From positions 1-43,636 of the forward strand of contig JACRFZ010000074.1 of the NCBI GenBank assembly GCA_016212515.1: a stretch of 43,636 nucleotides of DNA, given 5' to 3'. Source of the stretch: Candidatus Melainabacteria bacterium (GTDB lineage Bacteria > Cyanobacteriota > Vampirovibrionia > Obscuribacterales > Obscuribacteraceae). Positions 1 through 7,895 of the stretch are shown one piece after another; within the stretch, counting starts at the first letter, position 1, and every line of letters starts with the position of its first letter. The notes beneath the pieces were generated by a model. The model saw only the letters and a program-made list of their open reading frames with translations. It was not told the origin of the DNA and searched no databases. The position numbers and the translations under genes are program-made.

Positions 1-835
1 CCCGAATCGCGATGGAACCAGGCTCTTTGGCGGTTGTACATTTTGCGATGAAAGGGGCTCCGGAGCACCCACCATCAAGACCGCGCTTTCTATACGAAAT
101 CAACTGCAATCAGGCATGGCTCGCATCCGCAAGCGTTTTAAAGCCGGCAAATTCCTGGCTTACTTCCAGGCCTTTACAAATACTTACGCGCCGGAAGGGG
201 TCCTGAAAGAACTTTACGACGTCGCCCTGGAACCGGAGGATGTGGTGGGTCTGGCCGTGGGTACCAGGCCCGATTGCCTGGATGACAATATTCTGGCGCT
301 TCTCAAGACCTACCATGAAAAGACCTTCTTGTTTCTGGAAGTGGGGGTTCAGACCATCCACAACCGCACCCTGGAGGCAATCAACAGGGGTCATACCGGT
401 GAAGAGTTTTTTGATGCCGTAGAACGGGCAAAGAAACACGGACTGAGACTGGCAACCCACCTGATTTTTGGTCTACCAGGCGAAACAGAAGCCGACATGA
501 TGGAGACTGTACGCCGCGTGGCGCCGCTGGGGCTGACCGCCATAAAGATTCACCAGTTGTGCATCTATAAAGGCACCCCCATGGAAGAAGATTACCGGGC
601 CGGACGTCTTCAAACCATGGAAGAAGATACCTATGTGAGGCTGGTAGCCGACGCCCTCGAGATGTTACCGCCGGACCTGGTGATTATGCGCCTGGTAGCG
701 GAAGGTTCCCAGGATGAAATCATTGCGCCTTCCTGGGCCTTTGAAAAGGAGCGGGTGATGCAAAAAATCGAAGCCGAACTAAATCGCCGCGGTAGCAAGC
801 AAGGCTCGCGCTTTGCCGGAGCAGCCCTTATCTAA
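1..835 (+). CDS. Radical SAM protein, YhcC/TIGR01212-like (5' end outside window)
   Basis: The reading frame is open at the left edge and ends with TAA at 833-835, so only the N-terminal tip is missing. From base 2 it reads PNRDGTRLFGGCTFCDERGSG-like sequence: an NRDG motif followed by GGCTFC. This is the hallmark of the YhcC-type radical SAM family, where the first cysteine (just outside the window) and the CxxC-type pair bind the 4Fe-4S cluster that cleaves S-adenosylmethionine. Further on are a VGTRPDC motif, a LEVGVQT strand and HLIFGLPGE, all typical of radical SAM TIM-barrel cores. The substrate of the family is not established. The 3' end overlaps the convergent ROK kinase gene by 8 bp. 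The family call is confident; the chemistry is unknown. Confidence 0.88.
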   Translation, partial: PNRDGTRLFGGCTFCDERGSGAPTIKTALSIRNQLQSGMARIRKRFKAGKFLAYFQAFTNTYAPEGVLKELYDVALEPEDVVGLAVGTRPDCLDDNILALLKTYHEKTFLFLEVGVQTIHNRTLEAINRGHTGEEFFDAVERAKKHGLRLATHLIFGLPGETEADMMETVRRVAPLGLTAIKIHQLCIYKGTPMEEDYRAGRLQTMEEDTYVRLVADALEMLPPDLVIMRLVAEGSQDEIIAPSWAFEKERVMQKIEAELNRRGSKQGSRFAGAALI

Positions 836-1784
836 CCAGGAGGGCGGCACCAATAGTACCGGCGAAATCGCCCAGCTCAGCTTGTACTATTTCAGTTTTC
901 TTAGCCGGTATGCGCAGGCAACGGCGGCGCGCCTCTTCCTCCGCCAATTCCAGGAAGAGCGGTACAGCCTCCACCAGACCGCCACCAATAATGATGCGCT
1001 TGGGATTATAGAAATTGATTACGGTGGCTAAACCAAGCCCCATATAGCGGGCAGCTTTGTGAATGGCTCGCAGGGCTACGCGATCACCGCACTCGACAGC
1101 CTGCGAAATAGCTTTGGAGCGCAAGATACCCTTCTGCGGATCGATCTTATCGCGCAAGACGGAATCCATGCCGCGCCCGAGATCGTAGACGATAGATTTG
1201 GCCACAGCCGTTCTGGAAGCATAGGTCTCCAGGCAGCCATAGCCGCCGCAGCCGCAGACGAGTCCATCGTTATCTACAATGATGTGCCCGACCTCACCGG
1301 CAGTGCCGCTGCCGCCGCGCAAAATACGTCCCTCGTGCACAATACCAGAGCCGATGCCGGTTCCAACAAAGATACAGACAAAATTATTGCACTCCCGGCC
1401 GGCACCGAAATTGAGTTCACCCAGGGTGGCAACTTCCACATCATTGCCCACCTTCACAGGCAGACCAAACTGCGCTTTGAGCGGCTCAGCCAACACTACA
1501 TCATTGGCGCCCAAGTTAGCCGCCGCCAGGAGAATACCCTTTTCGCGGTCGACCATGCCCGCCGCACCAATACCGATACCAGCCAATTTGCTAGGATCCA
1601 TGCCTGATTCATCGATGGCATCAGCCACAACCAGGGAAATGCGCTTGACTAGATCCAGTCCCTCATTCACCACCCTCGTCTTTTTCTTCGAGGTGGAGAC
1701 CATACGGCCCGTATTGAGATTGACTACCGAACCAAGAATCTTGGTTCCACCAAGATCTACGCCAACTGCAAATTTATCGCCCAA
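828..1784 (-). CDS. ROK-family sugar kinase (probable glucokinase)
   Basis: A 318-residue cytoplasmic ROK-family protein, the usual length for glucose or N-acetyl-sugar kinases of this family. It begins with the phosphate-binding VDLGGTK motif at about residues 9-15. It carries the catalytic ND pair in VGNDVEVATLGE, a second glycine-rich phosphate loop (VGTGIGSG), and the ROK zinc site: GHIIV followed by CGCGGYGCLE, giving one His and three Cys ligands. These residues indicate an active ATP-dependent hexose kinase. ROK members also include transcription factors, but there is no N-terminal DNA-binding domain here. The start is TTG at 1784; no in-frame ATG lies near and the Shine-Dalgarno is weak. 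The 3' end overlaps the convergent radical SAM gene. Substrate specificity (glucose, ManNAc or other) cannot be read from the sequence. Confidence 0.88.
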   Translation of the reverse strand: MGDKFAVGVDLGGTKILGSVVNLNTGRMVSTSKKKTRVVNEGLDLVKRISLVVADAIDESGMDPSKLAGIGIGAAGMVDREKGILLAAANLGANDVVLAEPLKAQFGLPVKVGNDVEVATLGELNFGAGRECNNFVCIFVGTGIGSGIVHEGRILRGGSGTAGEVGHIIVDNDGLVCGCGGYGCLETYASRTAVAKSIVYDLGRGMDSVLRDKIDPQKGILRSKAISQAVECGDRVALRAIHKAARYMGLGLATVINFYNPKRIIIGGGLVEAVPLFLELAEEEARRRCLRIPAKKTEIVQAELGDFAGTIGAALLVR

Positions 1785-1822
1785 GACCAGTCCGCCTATG
1801 CAAATGTACCAGCAAACTCAGG

Positions 1823-3697
1823 TTAGCGGTTCCATAGCCCCTTGAGAAGGCTTATAGGAGCCTTTCCCGACCTGGGTTTGACAGACTTCAATTTAGCAGA
1901 TCCGGCCGGCATTTTGCTGTCGACCTGGCTTAATTGCCCGGTGCCGTTGCGCCGCGTTGGCAAAAGCTCGGGACTGGGGAATGTCGAGCCCGAGACAGCC
2001 GCCTGGGGCTCCTGCTGAGCCACAGACTGCTCCAGCAAAGCAGCATCATCGAGGGGCTGCGGCTGACTGACAGCAGCGCTGCGCACCTCATCTGATTGCT
2101 GCCTGAGGTCGAAAGACATAAGTGAGGTCATAAGCGGGTCGGCTTCAGGTTGCCGGATTGCTTCTTTGTAAACCTTCTCGTAAGGCACGATACTGGTACC
2201 AACAAAGCTGGACATCTCCTGGGTGGGGCGATAGGAGCCTCCCAGAACAGTAGAGAGGGCGCGAGCTTTCTCCGGTGAAAACAAACCGAGCGCAACGGCG
2301 ACGCGCCTTTGAGCATGGTTGGCGTTGGCCGTCACAGTCTTGCCGTCTACCACCATAGTGGTGGAACCACCGCCGTCAAGATTCATGGCTTCGGTACAAC
2401 CACGCTTCAAGAAGAATTTGGCGATGTCGTACATGCTGTGCGGACCTTCGAAAGTAGCGAGCAGCAAATGGTCATCGGCGGTGATACCACAAGCAGTGCG
2501 GGAATGAATATGACTGCCGACAAAAGAAGCGGGAAATTTTTCTCTTTTCAAATCGAGATCAAGTTTGCCGTTTTTAAGCAGAAGCGGACCACCGCTCACG
2601 GCCTCGGTTACGTTAGCCCAATCGCCGGGATGAATCTGCCAGCGAATATTGACCTGCTCACCTTCATGCAGCTTACTGATGGGAGAGCCTTTGGAATCGG
2701 CCAGCACAAAACCGCCGTAGGGAATCGTCAACTTCAAATCATCGGTGGATACGACCCGCCCCGAAGCATCCACCCCCACGAGCACGCCGGGATAAGGCAA
2801 ACTGGCACTGCCACCCCAGTGGCGCGTGTACAGAATGCAATGGGAACCGGTGCGGCGCGGCTGATTGACGTTGTTTATCCAGAGAACCGGATTTTCGGTG
2901 CTATCGGTATAGAGCAGCCCGTGCAAAGAGACTCTATCGATGCGCGCATAGCCGCCCTCGGTAAAGCCGAGGGTGACTCTGTCATAAAGCGGTCCGGCAA
3001 GCCAATCACCGTCTTCAATGAGAGTGCCCAGGGGGATGCCGTTGGTAGTTTTAAAATAATTGGCATTGATAGCAGCCAGAGCACCACTGTCCCGGCAGTG
3101 CTCGCGCACGTCCTTGAGTTTAGCAAAGGCGTAAGAACCCGTAACCGGACGAATTTTCACCGGCGACCTGGACATATCGATATCGAGCAAATTGATTCTG
3201 GCATGGCCGCCCGAAGGCAACCGCCCGGAAAATACCTTGTAGAAGACTCCGTCATAGACGGCTTTGACGCTCAGGGTCTTGAGTGCTTCTGCCGAATTAT
3301 CCGAAGAATATGCCGACGGAGCCTTCACAACTACCTTGCCGGCAGTTCCGGCCGGCAAGTTGCTCTTCCCGTCGCCGGCGACCGCGCTTCCTCTCGGCAC
3401 GCTCTTGACCGCCGGTTTAAAAGGAGTGGATAAACGCTTGCGCCAGGCTGCTTTGGCGCCGCCACCGCGCACAACATGATAACGACCATGCTGGGGCGAG
3501 TGCATCACCGGCACAAACCCCATGGCAACGAGAGGGGCCTTGCCGCTCAAACTGACTTTGCCCTTAGATTCGGCTGAAGAAGCGAAAAAGCACTGAGCCA
3601 GGATGGTAAAAGCTAGAGAAATAGCCGTTCTTGACTGCCAGGATGGGGCTGGGGCACATCCATGAGCGAACCTGACTCCACTCTTTCCCTCTGTCAA
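1823..3697 (-). CDS. Secreted phosphodiester glycosidase (NAGPA-domain) protein
   Basis: 624 residues. The start is TTG at 3697, preceded by a GGGAG Shine-Dalgarno about 8 nt upstream, and the next in-frame ATG lies too far inside. The N-terminus has a long polar stretch, then a hydrophobic segment (AISLAFTILAQCFF, about residues 24-37) ending in an AxA-like cleavage region, so export is likely. The central part, about residues 165-455, matches the phosphodiester glycosidase (NAGPA/DUF2233) fold. It contains AAINANYF, AVSGGPLLL, RTACGIT and the strongly conserved MNLDGGGSTTMVV. Family members remove sugars attached through phosphodiester links, or act on cell-wall glycans. The last ~165 residues are Ser/Gln/Pro-rich and look disordered. 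Downstream neighbour on the same strand is the ROK kinase, 38 bp away, so co-transcription is plausible. Confidence 0.85.
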   Translation of the reverse strand: MTEGKSGVRFAHGCAPAPSWQSRTAISLAFTILAQCFFASSAESKGKVSLSGKAPLVAMGFVPVMHSPQHGRYHVVRGGGAKAAWRKRLSTPFKPAVKSVPRGSAVAGDGKSNLPAGTAGKVVVKAPSAYSSDNSAEALKTLSVKAVYDGVFYKVFSGRLPSGGHARINLLDIDMSRSPVKIRPVTGSYAFAKLKDVREHCRDSGALAAINANYFKTTNGIPLGTLIEDGDWLAGPLYDRVTLGFTEGGYARIDRVSLHGLLYTDSTENPVLWINNVNQPRRTGSHCILYTRHWGGSASLPYPGVLVGVDASGRVVSTDDLKLTIPYGGFVLADSKGSPISKLHEGEQVNIRWQIHPGDWANVTEAVSGGPLLLKNGKLDLDLKREKFPASFVGSHIHSRTACGITADDHLLLATFEGPHSMYDIAKFFLKRGCTEAMNLDGGGSTTMVVDGKTVTANANHAQRRVAVALGLFSPEKARALSTVLGGSYRPTQEMSSFVGTSIVPYEKVYKEAIRQPEADPLMTSLMSFDLRQQSDEVRSAAVSQPQPLDDAALLEQSVAQQEPQAAVSGSTFPSPELLPTRRNGTGQLSQVDSKMPAGSAKLKSVKPRSGKAPISLLKGLWNR

Positions 3698-3948
3698 ACT
3701 AAGGACTCCCGCTCTAGTAAAGGCTCTTGCCTGTGGCTCTCACTTAAGCTACTTATACCCAGACCCGCCGCTCTTTATTCAAACAGCATATCGCTTCTGA
3801 AGCAAATAAAAACCCCTGTGGGCAAGAATTTTCCGCTTTTCAAGCCGATGGAAACCAGGGATTGCCAGGGCATACCGATACCGGACCGGATGCATATACA
3901 AACGGCACCGTGAGCGCTCGGAGGCCTTCAAAACAGAATTAGAGAGCT

Positions 3949-4899
3949 CTAGCCCTTCTTGCTTTCGACCTTACTTTTTTCAATATACTTCTCGCGGAAA
4001 GTCGCCAGAGTTGCCTCTCTTTCCCCTTCCGGCAGAAGCGGGAAGCCCAACTCGATTCGATGTATAAGGAAGGCTCTAGCCACTCTTTCCGAAAGTTTGC
4101 GAATTTTCAAAATACTGGCCATGCGCTCATCGCGCCCCAGAACGCCCCGTGCATCCAGCAAGTTGAAGGTGTGGGAGCACTTGAGAATTTGCTCGTAAGC
4201 AGGCAAAACCAGTTTCTCATCAAGTAAGCGCAGCGCCTCAGTTTCAGCCAGGTGAAAGAGTGTGCTGAGCATCTCGGGATTGCTCTTCTCGAAATTATAG
4301 GTTGACTGCTGCACTTCGTTGGCTCTGTACAACTCGCCGTATTTGACATGGTTGTTCCACTGCAATTCATAGACGTTATCTACGTTTTGCAAGTACATGG
4401 AGAGGCGTTCCACGCCGTAGGTAATCTCGGCGGCAACCGGTCTGACATCAAGGCCACCGGCTTGTTGAAAGTAAGTAAACTGGGTAATTTCCAGTCCATC
4501 CAGCCAGACCTCCCAGCCGACGCCCCAGGCGCCCAGGGTGGGCGATTCCCAGTTGTCTTCCACAAAGCGAATGTCATGCTCGAGCGGATTGATACCCAGC
4601 TCTTTCAGGCTTTCCAGATAGATTTCCTGCACATTGTCGGGAGACGGTTTGAGAATCACCTGATACTGAAAGTAATGCTGCAAGCGGTTGGGATTCTCGC
4701 CATAACGCCCATCAGTCGGTCTGCGGCAGGGATCGGCGCAGGCCATATTCCATGGTTCCGGACCGAGAACTCTAAGAAAGGTACCCGGACTCATTGTAGA
4801 GGCGCCTTTCTCAAGGTCAAAAGGTTGCATGACCACGCAACCATGGCGGCCCCAGAAATCATTGAGACTGTGGATTACTTGTTGAAAGGTCAAGGCCAT
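3949..4899 (-). CDS. glyQ: Glycine--tRNA ligase alpha subunit
   Basis: 316 residues. It is the catalytic alpha subunit of the bacterial two-subunit (alpha2beta2) glycyl-tRNA synthetase, which charges tRNA-Gly in the cytoplasm. The N-terminus [16 protein letters not shown], the segment [29 protein letters not shown] and [15 protein letters not shown] are near-invariant in GlyQ. I chose the ATG at 4899 because the family begins there and an AGGA Shine-Dalgarno sits 7 nt upstream; a longer frame upstream to 4995 adds 32 unrelated residues. The glyS beta-subunit gene, often adjacent in other genomes, is not in this window. The C-terminus carries a short Lys/Glu-rich tail. Confidence 0.96.
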   Translation of the reverse strand: MALTFQQVIHSLNDFWGRHGCVVMQPFDLEKGASTMSPGTFLRVLGPEPWNMACADPCRRPTDGRYGENPNRLQHYFQYQVILKPSPDNVQEIYLESLKELGINPLEHDIRFVEDNWESPTLGAWGVGWEVWLDGLEITQFTYFQQAGGLDVRPVAAEITYGVERLSMYLQNVDNVYELQWNNHVKYGELYRANEVQQSTYNFEKSNPEMLSTLFHLAETEALRLLDEKLVLPAYEQILKCSHTFNLLDARGVLGRDERMASILKIRKLSERVARAFLIHRIELGFPLLPEGEREATLATFREKYIEKSKVESKKG

Positions 4900-5314
4900 G
4901 GCGATTTCCTGTTGCAAGAGGTCTTTCTCGCCCCGGCAGGGGCTTCGATGAGCTGGCGCAAGCGCTAAAGCAGGTGCCAGTTTAGCACCTGCCACTCGTC
5001 AAGAGAAGGAACTGAGCCGGCACATTTACCCAACTACATTTTCCAAAAGGCACGCCTTCTACGGAGACCGTGCAGTTCCCGCCATTAGCAAGCACAAGCA
5101 GGGCGCCGCAAGCAATGTTCGCCCAAATTCCAGGCGGAAAAATTGCAAGCGAAGCGTGGAATGGGTGAATTTAATCAGTATAATGATTATTCAATTTTTT
5201 CCTGGATTCTGAGGTCAAGGACCGCCGGAGAATTCAAGAGAAGAGAGAATCAAGCGGCTGCAACCACAGCCATACGAAGACCAACTTGGCAACCGTCTCA
5301 ACAAGGAGCCCACG
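4900..5314. other. Intergenic region between glyQ and moxR
   Basis: 415 bp separating two divergently transcribed genes, so it should hold promoters for both. No convincing gene or RNA is visible. The stretch 5160-5200 is AT-rich, with TATAAT on the plus strand at 5179-5184 and TATACT on the minus strand at 5178-5183. I see no structured leader such as a T-box for glyQ. Confidence 0.6.
5179..5184 (+). promoter_or_regulatory. Candidate -10 element upstream of the moxR operon
   Basis: A perfect TATAAT lies about 130 bp before the moxR start codon in an otherwise GC-richer intergenic region. No good -35 hexamer is present at 16-18 bp spacing (TTGCAA at 5143-5148 is too far), so this is a weak prediction. 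Confidence 0.35.
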
Positions 5315-6310
5315 GTGGATAGTCAGCGGATAACAGGCGTACAAGACATGGACCCCTATGACGGCGCCGGTCCAGCCCAGAGAGTGCAGGTGCTCTCGCC
5401 CAAGGTGCAGTTGCTTCTCGACAACATCAACGGTGTCCTGGTCGGGCAGGAGCATGCCACGCGCCTGTCGGTAGTGGCCTTTCTGGCCGGCGGTCATTGC
5501 CTCATAGAAGACGTACCGGGAGTCGGCAAAACACTTCTGGCCAAGACCCTGGCCATGTCGGTGCATGCCAAATTCAAACGAATTCAATGTACGCCCGACC
5601 TATTGCCCTCGGACATCTGCGGCGTCAGCATCTTCGAAGCCAAGGAAGGCGTCTTCAAATTCATGCCGGGTCCAATTTTCACCAACATCCTCCTGGCGGA
5701 CGAAATCAACCGAGCCACACCCCGTACTCAGTCCAGCTTGCTGGAGGCCATGGAAGAGAACCAGGTCACCACTGACGGTGCCACAAGACGGCTGCCCGAC
5801 CTCTTTTTCGTGATCGCCACCGAAAACCCGATCGAATACCACGGCACCTTCCCGCTTCCGGAAGCTCAGCTCGACCGTTTCATGCTTTCGCTTTCGCTGG
5901 GCTATCCAAAACCCAGTCAGGAAGTAGAGATCCTCGATAAGACTCTCGACGAGGGTGCTTTCAGCGTAGACGCCGTCCTATCTGAAGATGAAGTACTGGA
6001 AGCCCGGCAGGTGGTGAAAACCATCGTCGTCGAACAATCCATCAAGAACTACATTGTCACCGTAGTTGGTGCCACCCGCAAACACCCCTCCATCGTTCTG
6101 GGCGTCAGCCCCAGGGGCAGCCAGCTCCTGATGAGAGCGGCGCAGGCGGCGGCGCTGGTAGACGGTCGCCACTATGTCAAGCCTGATGATGTGAAATTGC
6201 TCGCACCGTATGTATTGGGTCATAGAATAATCCCCAAGGTAAGGGACAACCGGGTCAGCCATGCTCAACTTATTGAAAGAGTCCTCGAAGAAGTCCCCGT
6301 TCCAGTTTAA
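5315..6310 (+). CDS. MoxR-family AAA+ ATPase
   Basis: 331 residues, a typical length for MoxR-type (AAA_3) chaperone-like ATPases. The Walker A loop is EDVPGVGKT (about residues 64-72), Walker B is LLADEINRA (about 125-133), followed by the family signature RTQSSLLEAMEE and sensor-1 ATENPIEYHGTFPLPEAQLDRF. The C-terminal lid contains GVSPRGSQLL. MoxR proteins are thought to help metal insertion or maturation of VWA/DUF58 partners, which fits the next two genes. The start is GTG at 5315 with AAGGAG at 5303-5308. The following DUF58 gene starts 50 bp before this one ends, so translation is probably coupled. Confidence 0.94.
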   Translation: MDSQRITGVQDMDPYDGAGPAQRVQVLSPKVQLLLDNINGVLVGQEHATRLSVVAFLAGGHCLIEDVPGVGKTLLAKTLAMSVHAKFKRIQCTPDLLPSDICGVSIFEAKEGVFKFMPGPIFTNILLADEINRATPRTQSSLLEAMEENQVTTDGATRRLPDLFFVIATENPIEYHGTFPLPEAQLDRFMLSLSLGYPKPSQEVEILDKTLDEGAFSVDAVLSEDEVLEARQVVKTIVVEQSIKNYIVTVVGATRKHPSIVLGVSPRGSQLLMRAAQAAALVDGRHYVKPDDVKLLAPYVLGHRIIPKVRDNRVSHAQLIERVLEEVPVPV

Positions 6311-7895
6311 ATTTGGCGCCAAAAGCGGCAAAGATAGGGCATCACAGGAAGAACTTCACCCTCGCGGGCTGAAGTTCACCTTTAAATTCGCCGATTCCGA
6401 AATGGATCTCGTGCTTGAGACTCGCTTCTTCGTCATTCTCTTTCTCGCTTTCTGCCTCTATCTCTTCGGGGGAGAAACCGGCAATCTCTGGTGCTATCTC
6501 CTCACTTCCGTGGCCCTGACCTCAATTTTGCTGGGTGTGCTGCTTCCCCTCTTACAGGTTCTGGAAACCAGCATTCACTTTCACTTACCGGCCGAGGCCG
6601 TGGCCAGAGAACGGTTGAACCTGCGGGTAAAGGTAATCCGCAAAAACTGGTGGGGCTTCCTGGCCCCATATCTGCCCATCAAATGGCTTCTGGTGCAAAT
6701 CAAACTGGTCAAGCTCGGGGAACGCGAAAACATGCTGCGCCCGATCATGGTCGAGCATCTCACCAGCGAAGCCTGGGTGGTGGCACAAACCCCAAGATTG
6801 AAGCGGGGCGTATACAACCTGGAAGCAATTGAAATCTTCAGTTGCTACCCCTTCGGGCTGGCCTGGTGGAACAAACGCTACATCTTGAGCGACAAATTTG
6901 CAGAAGAGCTGCAACGTGGTCTGGAAAAACAAGATAAAGAAGGACTTTACTCGGCCAACCAGGGAGCCAGCGAAGTGCGGGCCGGTTCGCGGATTCCGCA
7001 GATGACCGTCTACCCGCGCATCAATAATATAGACGGCAACTTCCTCTTTCGCCTGCGCGCCGCCGGCGACTCCGCCCTCTTCTTCTCATCATCGAGGCCG
7101 ATTGCCGCGCTCTCTTCCGCCTCGGTTCGCTCTCTGAGAGAATTTCGTAGCGGCGACAGCCCGCGCTTCATTCACTGGCCGAGTTCAGCCAAGACCGGCA
7201 AGTTGATGATCAGAGAATTCGAGTCGGAAGGACTCCCCGGCTTTGATGTTTTGCTCGACCTCACTTCCGACTGGAAGAGTGAAGACCAGTTCGAGCTGGC
7301 CGTCTCTATTACCCTTTCGCTCTTGCAATTGGGTTTCCGCCTGGGAGGCGCACCGGAACTATTCGTAATTCCCAGCCTGGACGAGGATCTGGAAAAACTG
7401 CCGGATATCCTCAGCGACTTGCCGCCCATCGCCAGAGGTATCGGGTGGGCTTCCCAAATTCTTGCTAGAGTGGAAGCACTGGAAGTGAAGGATAGCGAAT
7501 ACCGGGTGCGGGTGCCCCAGGTAGGTATGTCGGATACTCTGGCTCTGCTCACCGTGCGCCCCTCGGATCTCTCCACGCAGCCGGAAGAGGAATTTAAGGC
7601 AGGAGAACCCGAATTGGACGAGTCGAAAGACCCACTAGCCAGACTTACTGCCGCCACCATGAGACCGGCTGTCTCAGCTTCGGCCCTCAGGCAGGTCGAT
7701 CTCTGGGTCTTGTCCCGGGCCTTCCTGGAAGCCGACAGCACCCTCATGATGGCCAGACAAGCCAGTGCGCCTATTCCTCTCCACGCCCAGGGTTCCGGTG
7801 ATCGTAGAAGTTCACCGGTGACCAGGGACAAGCCGGCTCAGTACGGCAGAATTCTGGCGTCCCTGGCAGAGTTTGAGGAGCTTGCCCACCTGTGA
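6261..7895 (+). CDS. DUF58 domain-containing membrane protein
   Basis: 544 residues. A polar N-terminal ~50 residues is followed by two hydrophobic helices (FFVILFLAFCLYLF and a second ending in VLLPLLQ, about residues 57-95). The DUF58 core centres on REFRSGDSPRFIHWPSSAKTG at about residues 291-311, then LMIREFE. This is the motif by which the family is recognised. DUF58 proteins are VWA-like partners of MoxR ATPases and usually sit beside transglutaminase-like proteins, exactly as here. The C-terminal ~130 residues, after the DUF58 region, look like a poorly conserved tail. The start codon ATG 6261 lies inside moxR; a start at the internal Met48 is possible but would lose the N-terminal extension. 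The stop overlaps the next gene's GTG (GTGA at 7892-7895). Confidence 0.9.
   Translation: MLNLLKESSKKSPFQFKFGAKSGKDRASQEELHPRGLKFTFKFADSEMDLVLETRFFVILFLAFCLYLFGGETGNLWCYLLTSVALTSILLGVLLPLLQVLETSIHFHLPAEAVARERLNLRVKVIRKNWWGFLAPYLPIKWLLVQIKLVKLGERENMLRPIMVEHLTSEAWVVAQTPRLKRGVYNLEAIEIFSCYPFGLAWWNKRYILSDKFAEELQRGLEKQDKEGLYSANQGASEVRAGSRIPQMTVYPRINNIDGNFLFRLRAAGDSALFFSSSRPIAALSSASVRSLREFRSGDSPRFIHWPSSAKTGKLMIREFESEGLPGFDVLLDLTSDWKSEDQFELAVSITLSLLQLGFRLGGAPELFVIPSLDEDLEKLPDILSDLPPIARGIGWASQILARVEALEVKDSEYRVRVPQVGMSDTLALLTVRPSDLSTQPEEEFKAGEPELDESKDPLARLTAATMRPAVSASALRQVDLWVLSRAFLEADSTLMMARQASAPIPLHAQGSGDRRSSPVTRDKPAQYGRILASLAEFEELAHL

Noticed and set aside
2309..3433. 374-codon plus-strand frame antisense to the phosphodiester glycosidase gene
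   Set aside because: No Shine-Dalgarno and no recognisable protein. The opposite strand encodes a clear domain with conserved motifs, so this is a shadow.
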